From positions 1-64,000 of the forward strand of contig CADANC010000005.1 of the NCBI GenBank assembly GCA_902789225.1: DNA of 64,000 nt, read 5' to 3'. This document shows, piece after piece, positions 27,919 to 35,073 of the stretch (its first letter is position 1; every line of letters starts with the position of its first letter). This DNA is from an uncultured Erysipelotrichaceae bacterium (GTDB lineage: Bacteria > Bacillota_I > Bacilli_A > RF39 > UBA660). Made by a program: the position numbers and the translations under genes. The notes under the pieces are model-generated. The model ran no database searches and was not told where the DNA came from. It saw only the letters and a program-made list of their open reading frames with translations.

Positions 27919-29453
27919 AAAGTTTTGTAAAAGATATGATGATTACTATCGTAGTTGCTGCTATTATTGTAGTATTCGGAATAATATTAATATTAGTAGT
28001 TCAAGATAATACATCGATTAAAAATAAAGAATTAGTAACAGATAGATACATATTAAAATATGATTCAACATGGAAATTAAGAAGTAACGATGATGACTCA
28101 ATTAGACTTAAACATAAAAATGGTTCAATAATAGATATAAGTATAGAAGAATTACCTGAAACATATAAATATAGTAATTTGTCTTCTACAATAGATAATG
28201 TTCTATATTCAATAGAAAATGAAAATAAGGAATTAAAACTATTAAAAAAGGAAATAGTAAAAATAAACAAAAGTGATAGTTATAAAGTCTTATATGAAAA
28301 AGGAGATAATGAGTCTCTAATTACTATTATGAAAAAAGGAGATAAACTAATACTATTTGAATTAACAGCAGATGATAAATACATTGATATATTATTAGAT
28401 AGTTATAATGAAATAGTAAGAGAATTCAAACTAAATCATGAAGATATAGATCTTTCTGGAGAAATAGATATTAATAAATCTAGAATAAAATGGAAAAAGA
28501 ATAAACAAATATCTAGTAATTTAAAGAATAAAAATATATATGAAATAGCTGATTTAAATTATAAAGTATCTTATAAATTACCAGAAAAATTTGTTTTACA
28601 AGAATTAAATACTTTATCTAATAGATATACATTCTCATATGATGAAAGTAAAGTAACAATAACTACATCAATAAAAGAGGCTAATATATATGAATATCTT
28701 AATAAGAATAAAGATAAATTTACTATTTATTATAATTATAAGGATTTAAATAATAGTAAAGATTATAAAGAAGATATAAATATTCTTAAAGATGATACTT
28801 ATATATATAAAAATTCTTATACTAAGAAAAATAAGGTATATGAAAATTCTGAAATAATATATATATTGGATTATAATCATATATTTATAATTAAAATCAG
28901 TACTATAAATGGATATATACCTGAAGAATTAATTGAATCATTTGAACTTATTTCTACTAAAAACTATGCTAATAATATAAATAGAGTAGTAATAGATAAG
29001 AAATTGATACTAAGTTTAAAGTATTTTACTGATAGTAAAAAGACAAATATAAATGAAATTGATATAAAATTACCAACTAGTTATAAAGAATTAGATAAAA
29101 ATAACAACATGTATAGTATAAGATATGCATATAAAAACGGATATGATGTAAAGTACTATTTGACAAAGGACATAGATAAAAATAATGCTATAATAACTTC
29201 AAATTATGAAGTATATGACAACAGCAAATTGTCCAATGTTGACGAAATTGTGTTAAATAATAGACAATATTATTTGTATAATGGAGTTTATTATGATAAA
29301 CTGAATATGATAAATACTAAGGTATTATACACCAAGATAGATGAAAACTATTTAGTTATAGAAATATCTAGTACGAATGTAATTGAACAAAAAATATTAG
29401 AAGAAGTAACTAACATAGAAGAAAACATGAAAAATTATGAAGGAGAGTTATAA
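27915..29453 (+). CDS. Single-pass membrane protein with duplicated PsbP-like domains
   Basis: 512 aa. One N-terminal helix (10-30) is followed by a long extracellular region. At least two weakly similar modules begin with a strand like YILKYDSTWKLRS (about 47) and VSYKLPEKFVLQEL (about 220), a pattern seen in PsbP/DUF1795-like domains. Enzymatic motifs and cysteines are lacking. It starts by a 4-nt overlap with the HtrA-like gene and ends 1 nt before the next ATG. Probably part of one envelope complex with its neighbours; role unknown. Confidence 0.6.
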   Translation: MKSFVKDMMITIVVAAIIVVFGIILILVVQDNTSIKNKELVTDRYILKYDSTWKLRSNDDDSIRLKHKNGSIIDISIEELPETYKYSNLSSTIDNVLYSIENENKELKLLKKEIVKINKSDSYKVLYEKGDNESLITIMKKGDKLILFELTADDKYIDILLDSYNEIVREFKLNHEDIDLSGEIDINKSRIKWKKNKQISSNLKNKNIYEIADLNYKVSYKLPEKFVLQELNTLSNRYTFSYDESKVTITTSIKEANIYEYLNKNKDKFTIYYNYKDLNNSKDYKEDINILKDDTYIYKNSYTKKNKVYENSEIIYILDYNHIFIIKISTINGYIPEELIESFELISTKNYANNINRVVIDKKLILSLKYFTDSKKTNINEIDIKLPTSYKELDKNNNMYSIRYAYKNGYDVKYYLTKDIDKNNAIITSNYEVYDNSKLSNVDEIVLNNRQYYLYNGVYYDKLNMINTKVLYTKIDENYLVIEISSTNVIEQKILEEVTNIEENMKNYEGEL

Positions 29454-29454
29454 C

Positions 29455-31113
29455 ATGTTTTGTAGTAATTGTGGACACAGAATTAGTCCAAATGAAAAAT
29501 TTTGTGGTAATTGTGGTACTTTAGCGGAAGCTAAAAAAGAAAATGAACAAATAAAAGATAATAAGCCTAAATATCAGGTTGTTGATCCAAAAAAACCTGC
29601 TTTTGATAATAAAGTAGAAAAGAAGGTTGAAACTAAAGTAGAAAATAAACCTGCTGAAAAAGGTATTACACCTATAGTTACAAAACCACTACAACCAAAA
29701 GTAGATAATAAACCTGTTGAAAAAGGCATTACACCTATAGTCACAAAACCACTACAAGAAAAAGTAGAAAATAAGCCTGTTGATAAAAAAGCAGAGGTAA
29801 AAAGCATTAATTCTAAAGAACCTACAGAACCTAAAAAGATAGTAGTACCAAGTAATAGAGTTAATCAAATTGTTAATAAAGATATTAAAGAACCTCTAAA
29901 AACAGAAAACAAGTTTACAGCAATACCTCAAAAACCAGTAGAAGAAAAAGATAAAGTAGAAAATAAATTTGAGGCAAAAAAAGAAAATGTTTTAGGAACA
30001 AAACCACATTCAACAGAAATTAAGCACGAAACAAAAGATAAAGCAGTTAGCACAATTGAAAAGAATACATTACAACCAAGAGTAGATGAAAAAGAACAAC
30101 CAAAGAAAATTGTAGATAAAGCTCCTGTTAAAGAGGAAAAACCTAAAAGAATTGTTATTCCTATGTCTAAGATTAATTCTTTAAATGAAAGTCAAATGGC
30201 AAAGAAGAAAGAACCAGAAAATAAGATTGAGAACAAAACAATTATAGTTCCACTTAAAGAGTCTGATAGAATTATGAAACCACCAACATCTGATTTCACA
30301 TTAGGAGTACAAAAAGATTTAGATAAAACTTCTACAATGAGAGTAGAACCTCCTAAGAAGGAAAATGATCTACAAGATTTAGTGGTTCCACCTACTGCAA
30401 ATGTACATAAACCTGAAAATGTTACAACTAATGTAGCAACTCCAAATACATTAAAAGTTGATACACCAAAAGAAGAACACAGACCAAGAAAGAAAAAAGG
30501 TGGAGTATTAAAGTATGCTTTTGTAGTATTGTTAATAATGCTAATTACTGGTGGAATTACATATACATTAATGACATATCAACATAATAAAGAATTAGCT
30601 CTACAAAAGGAATCAGCAGTAGATACAGTATATTCAAATGGATTTACTTATAAAGTTCCACAATCATTAGAATATAAAGTAAATAATGAAGGTTTAGTAG
30701 TATCTAATAAAGAAGATACATGGGCTATGTCTATAACTGCTAAGAAAGTACAATATCAATCATTAAAGGCAGATCCACAAACTATAAAAGCTAATTATGA
30801 AAATAGTGGATGTACTGCATCAAAACAAAAGAATGTTACTCTAAAAAATAGAGAATTTATGACATTTGAAGTTACATGTAATAATGAAAATACTTTAGTA
30901 GTATATACTAAAGCAAATGAAGAATTTACATATGGTGTTGATATTAGAAATTCAGATAATTCATTTGATGATTCACAATTATCAACTCTAGCAACTATAC
31001 TTAATCAAAGTGAATATACTGAAGAAAAATATCTTGAGGTTGAAGATGTTTCTGTAAATGGAATAGGTTTAACATCATTTCTAAATACAGAAGTACCTGT
31101 ACCAACTGAATAA
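29455..31113 (+). CDS. Zinc-ribbon protein with repeat linker, membrane helix and outer domain
   Basis: ATG 29455 is chosen: AGGAGAG is 7 nt upstream and the protein then begins directly with the zinc ribbon (CSNCG, CGNCG; residues 3-25). A long Lys/Pro/Glu-rich linker (about 30-345) contains a 21-residue repeat. A membrane helix (about 352-372) and an extracellular beta domain (about 388-530) resembling the PsbP-like modules of the previous gene follow, with one Cys pair. This is the last gene of the cluster. Zinc ribbon plus helix plus outer domain is repeated in 25227-26336. Confidence 0.65.
   Translation: MFCSNCGHRISPNEKFCGNCGTLAEAKKENEQIKDNKPKYQVVDPKKPAFDNKVEKKVETKVENKPAEKGITPIVTKPLQPKVDNKPVEKGITPIVTKPLQEKVENKPVDKKAEVKSINSKEPTEPKKIVVPSNRVNQIVNKDIKEPLKTENKFTAIPQKPVEEKDKVENKFEAKKENVLGTKPHSTEIKHETKDKAVSTIEKNTLQPRVDEKEQPKKIVDKAPVKEEKPKRIVIPMSKINSLNESQMAKKKEPENKIENKTIIVPLKESDRIMKPPTSDFTLGVQKDLDKTSTMRVEPPKKENDLQDLVVPPTANVHKPENVTTNVATPNTLKVDTPKEEHRPRKKKGGVLKYAFVVLLIMLITGGITYTLMTYQHNKELALQKESAVDTVYSNGFTYKVPQSLEYKVNNEGLVVSNKEDTWAMSITAKKVQYQSLKADPQTIKANYENSGCTASKQKNVTLKNREFMTFEVTCNNENTLVVYTKANEEFTYGVDIRNSDNSFDDSQLSTLATILNQSEYTEEKYLEVEDVSVNGIGLTSFLNTEVPVPTE
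29638..29787 (+). repeat. 63-bp tandem repeat in linker
   Basis: Two 63-bp units (29638-29700 and 29701-29763) and a partial third encode a 21-residue unit containing ENKPxEKGITPIVTKPLQ. In-frame copy change would lengthen the linker. Confidence 0.85.
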
Positions 31114-31122
31114 ATTAATAAT

Positions 31123-31152
31123 AAAAGAAGTGTAGAAATACACTTCTTTTTA
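31123..31152 (+). terminator. Intrinsic terminator of the envelope cluster
   Basis: A 12-bp stem AAAAGAAGTGTA / TACACTTCTTTT with a GAAA tetraloop, then T residues. Confidence 0.9.
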
Positions 31153-31182
31153 TTTATAGATAATAATATATAGGGTGATATA

Positions 31183-31857
31183 TTGAAAATAAAAGATATA
31201 CCTAAAGAATTTAGGCCAAGAGAAAGATTAAAATTAAAAGGAAAAGAAACTTTATCAGATATAGAGTTATTATCAATAATTCTAAAATCAGGAACTAAGA
31301 AAAAAAGTGTAGAAGATATATCAATAGAATTATTAAATAACTATAAGTTATCAGATCTAAAAGAAATTGATATAAATGAATTAATTAAAATAAAAGGACT
31401 AGGAGAAGTAAAAGCAATAGAGTTAATAGCAAGTATTGAATTAGGCAAAAGAATATTTATGAAAAAGCCTACTAAATTAAAAAAATTAACTACTCCAGAA
31501 GACATCTATAATGAAACAAAATATTTATTTGATAATTTAAAACAAGAATATTTCTATTCATTATATTTAAATACAAAAAATGAATTAATTGAAGCAAAAT
31601 TATTGTTCGTAGGAACTATAGATAGAAGTACAATTCATCCTAGAGAAATATTTAAAGAAGCATATAAAGTAAGTGCTTCATATATAATTGTCATACACAA
31701 TCATCCATCTAATGATGTAACTCCTTCAAAAGCTGATGATTATATAACAAATAGTATTGTTAGAATAGGAAAGATACAAGGTATTCCTGTTTTAGACCAC
31801 TTAATAGTATCATCTAATAATTACTATAGTTATTATGATAATAATAAAATAATATAA
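31183..31857 (+). CDS. radC: RadC-family (UPF0758) JAB/MPN domain protein
   Basis: 224 aa starting at TTG 31183 with AGGGTGA 5 nt upstream; no better ATG is in frame. The N-terminal part has a helix-hairpin-helix (IKGLGEVKAIEL, near 65-77). The C-terminal MPN domain carries the JAMM metal-binding motif HNHPSNDVTPSKAD (about 172-185). The family is common and often linked to DNA repair or competence, but its activity is not established. No terminator is obvious; the tRNA promoter follows at once. Confidence 0.9.
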   Translation: MKIKDIPKEFRPRERLKLKGKETLSDIELLSIILKSGTKKKSVEDISIELLNNYKLSDLKEIDINELIKIKGLGEVKAIELIASIELGKRIFMKKPTKLKKLTTPEDIYNETKYLFDNLKQEYFYSLYLNTKNELIEAKLLFVGTIDRSTIHPREIFKEAYKVSASYIIVIHNHPSNDVTPSKADDYITNSIVRIGKIQGIPVLDHLIVSSNNYYSYYDNNKII

Positions 31858-31872
31858 ATTAAAAAAAATAAC

Positions 31873-31901
31873 TTGACAATAAAATAATATTTATGTAAAA
31901 T
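31873..31901 (+). promoter_or_regulatory. tRNA-Ala promoter
   Basis: TTGACA (31873-31878), 17-nt spacer, TAAAAT (31896-31901), 20 nt before the tRNA. Confidence 0.85.
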
Positions 31902-31921
31902 TTATATTGTCCAGTTGAAAT

Positions 31922-31997
31922 GGGGCATTAGCTCAGCTGGGAGAGCGCCACGTTTGCACCGTGGAGGTCAGCGGTTCGATCCCGCTATGCTCCACCA
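31922..31997 (+). tRNA. tRNA-Ala (anticodon TGC), CCA encoded
   Basis: The acceptor stem GGGGCAT pairs with ATGCTCC. The anticodon stem CCACG/CGTGG encloses the loop TTTGCAC. The T-loop is GTTCGAT. Discriminator A is followed by encoded CCA. The 76-nt cloverleaf is complete, and the gene stands alone with its own promoter and terminator. Confidence 0.97.
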
Positions 31998-32008
31998 TTT
32001 AAAATATC

Positions 32009-32031
32009 AAAGCATCTATGATGCTTTTTTT
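32009..32031 (+). terminator. tRNA terminator
   Basis: AAAGCATC / GATGCTTT stem with a 3-nt loop, then T-run. Confidence 0.85.
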
Positions 32032-32114
32032 GTGTATAATGACAAATAAAAATTACAAAATGAATAGAAAAAGTATAAATATATGATAAAATAATAAAGA
32101 AAGGTAGGATATTT

Positions 32115-33071
32115 ATGGAATCACTAATGATAGTAATACTTGCTGTTATACCTGTAGCGTTATTATTATTCTATATTTATAAAAAAGATTTTAAAAAAGA
32201 ATCTAAAGGACTATTAATTAAATTGTTTTTAGCAGGAATAGCATCATGTATAGTAACATTGATAATAACTGAAGTAGAAGAGGCAATATTCCCATTCTTT
32301 GGAAGTGATACAACTTATATGGGATTAGGAGAATTATTCATCTATTTTATGCTAGGTGTAGCAATTATAGAAGAATTCTCTAAATTATTAATGACATATC
32401 TAGTTGGATATAATAATAAGGAATATGACGAAGTATTTGATGGTATTGTATATGCAGTATTTGTCTCACTTGGATTTGCATGTTTTGAAAATGTATTATA
32501 TTTATTAGCAGCTAATTCAGGTGGTCTAGGTATTAACCCATATACACTAGGAGTAATGAGAGGATTTACAGCAGTTCCATCTCATGCAGCAGATGCAGTA
32601 TTAATGGGTACTTATTTATCTATAGCAAAAACTTATAGATTAAAAGGAAATAAATCAAAAGAAAAGAAAAATTTAATACTAGCATTAGTAATACCTATGT
32701 TAGCACATGGTTTCTATGATTTTTGTTTATCATCAGGTAGCGGATTATTCTTATTAGCAATTTTAGCAGTAGAAATAGGAATATTTGTATACTGTGTTAA
32801 AAAGATTAACAAGATATCTAAAGAAAACAACCATATATTAAATAATCCTGAAGCTAATGAAGATAATACAAATCAAAACATAAATTATAATCAAAACGTA
32901 AATAACAATCAAAACATGAATTATAATCAAAATGCAAATAACAATCAAAACATGAATTATAATCAAAATACAGTATTAAATACAGCACCTGCTTCAGCCC
33001 CAAAATATTGTAGAAATTGTGGTTCTCCAGTAAATGGAACATTTTGTTCAAATTGTGGATCTAGACAATAA
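32115..33071 (+). CDS. PrsW-family intramembrane protease with C-terminal zinc ribbon
   Basis: 318 aa with about seven membrane segments in residues 1-235. PrsW motifs are present: EEFSK (near 93), FACFEN (near 117), a conserved His (SHAADAV near 157) and HGFYDF (near 198). In B. subtilis PrsW cleaves the anti-sigma factor RsiW. The tail is an Asn/Gln-rich repeat (about 248-288) and then a zinc ribbon (CRNCG, CSNCG), an addition also found on other membrane proteins of this window. GGTAGGA lies upstream of ATG. The target here is unknown. Confidence 0.85.
   Translation: MESLMIVILAVIPVALLLFYIYKKDFKKESKGLLIKLFLAGIASCIVTLIITEVEEAIFPFFGSDTTYMGLGELFIYFMLGVAIIEEFSKLLMTYLVGYNNKEYDEVFDGIVYAVFVSLGFACFENVLYLLAANSGGLGINPYTLGVMRGFTAVPSHAADAVLMGTYLSIAKTYRLKGNKSKEKKNLILALVIPMLAHGFYDFCLSSGSGLFLLAILAVEIGIFVYCVKKINKISKENNHILNNPEANEDNTNQNINYNQNVNNNQNMNYNQNANNNQNMNYNQNTVLNTAPASAPKYCRNCGSPVNGTFCSNCGSRQ
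32875..32970 (+). repeat. 36-bp in-frame repeat encoding Asn/Gln-rich linker
   Basis: Two and a half copies of a 36-bp unit encode alternating NYNQN and NNNQN pentads between the PrsW domain and its zinc ribbon. Confidence 0.8.
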
Positions 33072-33093
33072 AGACTTTTATAAGTCTTTTTTA
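33070..33093 (+). terminator. Terminator of the PrsW gene
   Basis: AAAGACTT / AAGTCTTT stem with a 4-nt loop overlapping the TAA stop, then T-run. Confidence 0.8.
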
Positions 33094-33098
33094 TATGA

Positions 33099-33127
33099 TT
33101 GATTTTATAAAGAAAATAATATAAAAT
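33099..33127 (+). promoter_or_regulatory. Promoter of the small helical gene operon
   Basis: TTGATT (33099-33104), 17-nt spacer, TAAAAT (33122-33127), 23 nt before the first ATG. Confidence 0.75.
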
Positions 33128-33150
33128 AAAGTTAGAAAGGTAGTAGTAAT

Positions 33151-33450
33151 ATGAATGAAGTTGTAAATGTAGATGAAGAAGCAATTGAATCTTTAAGAGA
33201 TGCCTTACAAACTGCAGGAGAAGAGTATAAATATAATTTAAATAGATTGATTACTTTGATTAATGATATAACTAACGAAGAAATTAAAGGTACTCCAGCT
33301 ACCAATCTATTAAAAGATTTTAAATCAAAAGAAGAAAGCTTTAAGAAAATAGAAGAAACTATTAATAGAGCTGAAGAAAATATTAATAGACAAAGAAAAG
33401 AATATAATAATATGGTTATGAAAATGGAAGAAGAAATGGAGGCTAAATAA
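33151..33450 (+). CDS. Small all-helical protein 1 (type VII locus)
   Basis: 99 aa, predicted almost wholly alpha-helical with two long heptad-rich helices (about 8-45 and 55-97). Leu/Ile are spaced as in WXG100 or DUF5082-like hairpins, but no W-x-G is present. No signal peptide. It is first of four tightly packed small genes; its TAA overlaps the next ATG by one base. In known LXG/YwqJ-type loci, such small helical proteins escort or are co-secreted with large substrates. Assignment rests on context and composition. Confidence 0.6.
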   Translation: MNEVVNVDEEAIESLRDALQTAGEEYKYNLNRLITLINDITNEEIKGTPATNLLKDFKSKEESFKKIEETINRAEENINRQRKEYNNMVMKMEEEMEAK

Positions 33451-33731
33451 TGATAAAAGTAAATAAAGACTCATCTTTAGCAGCCGCTCTTGAAATAGAT
33501 GAAATAGTATCTAACATTTCTGATTCTATGGCAACTCTTGATGAAAACATAAGAAAAAACATTCCTGATAGAATAAATACAGATTGGTCTAATGAATTCA
33601 GAACATCATGGCAAAAGTATTACACTACTGAAATAGAAGAAGCACTAATGAATATCAAAAAAAGCGGTATAAAACTAAGAAAAGCAGTAAAAACAGCTTT
33701 AAAATATAGTAGAATGAGTAATGATCTATGA
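33450..33731 (+). CDS. Small WXG100-like protein 2 (type VII locus)
   Basis: 93 aa, helix-turn-helix. The turn contains TDWSNEF with Trp 46 at the position of the WXG100 motif, flanked by a helix on each side. The C-terminus is basic (KLRKAVKTALKYSR). It overlaps its upstream neighbour by 1 nt and its downstream neighbour by 4 nt, so stoichiometric translation is likely. A WXG-superfamily substrate or partner is the best guess. Confidence 0.6.
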   Translation: MIKVNKDSSLAAALEIDEIVSNISDSMATLDENIRKNIPDRINTDWSNEFRTSWQKYYTTEIEEALMNIKKSGIKLRKAVKTALKYSRMSNDL

Positions 33732-33964
33732 ATAATATAGATATATTAAATGAATATAAAAAAATACTAGTAGAAGAAAAAAACAACATAGAAAGTAATA
33801 AAGAAAAGATATTAGAAAGTGCCAATCTATGTAATAGTAAATCACTATCTATAAATGAAAGAAGTGAATATCAATCAATAATTGAATTAAATAATGATAT
33901 AAATAATGTAATAGAAGAAATCAATAAGACTATTGATGAAATAAACTATAGGAGCAGCTTATGA
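33728..33964 (+). CDS. Small helical protein 3 (type VII locus)
   Basis: 78 aa, rich in Asn, Glu and Ile with heptad spacing. It overlaps genes on both sides by 4 nt (ATGA). No cysteine, signal peptide or membrane helix. It resembles in size and make-up the DUF5082/DUF5344-like helical partners of LXG proteins; homology is not certain. Confidence 0.55.
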   Translation: MNNIDILNEYKKILVEEKNNIESNKEKILESANLCNSKSLSINERSEYQSIIELNNDINNVIEEINKTIDEINYRSSL

Positions 33965-34215
33965 TATTTAATTATATAGAGAAAAATGTAGTAGATAGTG
34001 TTAATGAATTAAATGAAATCTTACTATCATTAAAAAAATCTTTAGCAAGAATAGAATTAGAAAGAGAAAAAGTATTATCAAGAAATATTCAAATAAATGA
34101 TATTAACACAATTAATGCCATGAATAGTACAATTAATAGAATAGAAGAAGAAATAAAGTCTATTAATAGTATTCAACAAATAATAAATGAATATTTAAAG
34201 AATAGTGATTTGTAA
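33961..34215 (+). CDS. Small helical protein 4 (type VII locus)
   Basis: 84 aa, two predicted helices (about 5-45 and 48-80) with VNELNEILLSLKKSL heptads. Similar in style to protein 3 and perhaps an old duplicate. It ends the first sub-operon; a T-rich terminator follows. Confidence 0.55.
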   Translation: MIFNYIEKNVVDSVNELNEILLSLKKSLARIELEREKVLSRNIQINDINTINAMNSTINRIEEEIKSINSIQQIINEYLKNSDL

Positions 34216-34256
34216 AAAAACAACAAAAGTTTACATAAATATGTTGTTTTTTTTTA
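34216..34256 (+). terminator. Terminator after the four small genes
   Basis: AAAAACAACA and TGTTGTTTTT pair around a loop of about 16 nt, followed by a T-run. Its 3' arm also forms the -35 of the next promoter. Confidence 0.65.
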
Positions 34257-34272
34257 TAAAATAAATTACAAT
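34244..34272 (+). promoter_or_regulatory. Promoter of the WXG100-like pair
   Basis: TTGTTT (34244-34249, within the terminator arm), 17-nt spacer, TACAAT (34267-34272). A second possible -10, TAAAAT, is at 34272-34277. Confidence 0.55.
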
Positions 34273-34280
34273 AAAATCAT

Positions 34281-34312
34281 AAGGATAGGGTTCGGAAAAG
34301 AACGGTATTCTT
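34281..34312 (+). promoter_or_regulatory. Structured 5' leader of the WXG100-like pair
   Basis: AAGGAT (34281-34286) pairs with ATTCTT (34307-34312). After a 3x3 internal loop (AGG/GGT), GTTC (34290-34293) pairs with GAAC (34300-34303) around GGAAAA. It is markedly richer in G than its surroundings. No known riboswitch class recognised. Confidence 0.4.
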
Positions 34313-34342
34313 AAATAACCAAAATAGAAGGAGGAAAAAAAT

Positions 34343-34651
34343 ATGGCACAATTACCATTAGATGCGAGACCAGAAGAAATGATGCAAGTAGCTGGTCGTT
34401 TACAAACATTAATTAATGAAATCGAAGCAGAAAAAACTGCAATGGACACTCTAGTAAAAGATGATTTTACAGGAGAAAATGCAGGTACTGTATCAAATGC
34501 ATTAGCTGGAGTTTATTCTGAAGTAATCAGTTCAAAACTAGCTGATCAAATTACAACATTAACTACTTCAAAAACAGTATTAGAAGGTAGTTCAACAAGA
34601 CTTGCAGAAGCAGAAACAACAACAACATCAAGCTTCAATAGAGGCGTTTAA
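34343..34651 (+). CDS. WXG100-like protein A (FTG turn)
   Basis: 102 aa, helical hairpin. The turn is DDFTGEN, with F42-T43-G44 in place of W-x-G at the exact position of W42-G43-G44 in the next protein. No signal peptide. The C-terminal tail is Thr/Ser-rich. GAAGGAGG gives very strong initiation. The pair organisation (34343, 34676) is that of EsxA/EsxB-like heterodimers exported by type VII systems. Codon choice is cleaner than in neighbours (more GCA, CTA, ACA), as expected for high expression. Confidence 0.75.
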   Translation: MAQLPLDARPEEMMQVAGRLQTLINEIEAEKTAMDTLVKDDFTGENAGTVSNALAGVYSEVISSKLADQITTLTTSKTVLEGSSTRLAEAETTTTSSFNRGV

Positions 34652-34675
34652 TATTTGAAAGGAGTGAAATAAATA

Positions 34676-34972
34676 ATGGCTGATAATAAAATTAATTATG
34701 ATTACATTGCAGGAAAGTTAAAAACTGAAACTGGAAAGCATTTTGATTCAATGAGAGCATTCTTAGATACAGCAGCAACTGAAGTTGACAGTATGGGATG
34801 GGGAGGATCTTCAGCTAATTTCTATAAAGAAACTATTGAAGAAGTTAGAACTAACATTAATAGAGCTCAAGAAGCTTTTAATGCAAAATTAGATACTGAC
34901 TATACTACTATCTTAAATGAATATACATCTGCTGAATCTGATATTGAATCACAAACTAAAACTATTGAATAA
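34676..34972 (+). CDS. WXG100-like protein B (WGG turn)
   Basis: 98 aa, helical hairpin with W42-G43-G44 between helices at about 8-38 and 48-95, the defining WXG100 layout. No signal peptide. It lies 24 nt after its partner with GAAAGGAG upstream. Members of this family are secreted as dimers by EccC/EssC motors. The usual C-terminal YxxxD/E signal is not obvious, so the partner or the large substrates may carry it. Confidence 0.8.
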   Translation: MADNKINYDYIAGKLKTETGKHFDSMRAFLDTAATEVDSMGWGGSSANFYKETIEEVRTNINRAQEAFNAKLDTDYTTILNEYTSAESDIESQTKTIE

Positions 34973-34978
34973 TAGATT

Positions 34979-35031
34979 ACACACTGTATTACAGTGTGTT
35001 GTAAGTATAAGAACAACTCTTATATTTACAA
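34979..35031 (+). other. Two consecutive intercistronic hairpins
   Basis: A 9-bp stem ACACACTGT / ACAGTGTGT (34979-34999) is followed by a 14-bp stem, TTGTAAGTATAAGA with its complement (34999-35031, one G-T pair, 5-nt loop). There is no proper T-run, so this looks like an RNA stability, processing or partial-termination element rather than a full terminator. Confidence 0.6.
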
Positions 35032-35073
35032 CAAACTGTAATTTTATTTGTTTAAAAAAAGGAGGTATATATT

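Noticed and set aside
32875-32970. 36-bp repeats of CRISPR-like length
   Set aside because: Units are directly tandem with no unique spacers and encode an Asn/Gln linker.
34979-35031. Intrinsic terminator after the WXG100-like pair
   Set aside because: The stems are strong but no T-run follows, and the next gene has no clear promoter of its own.
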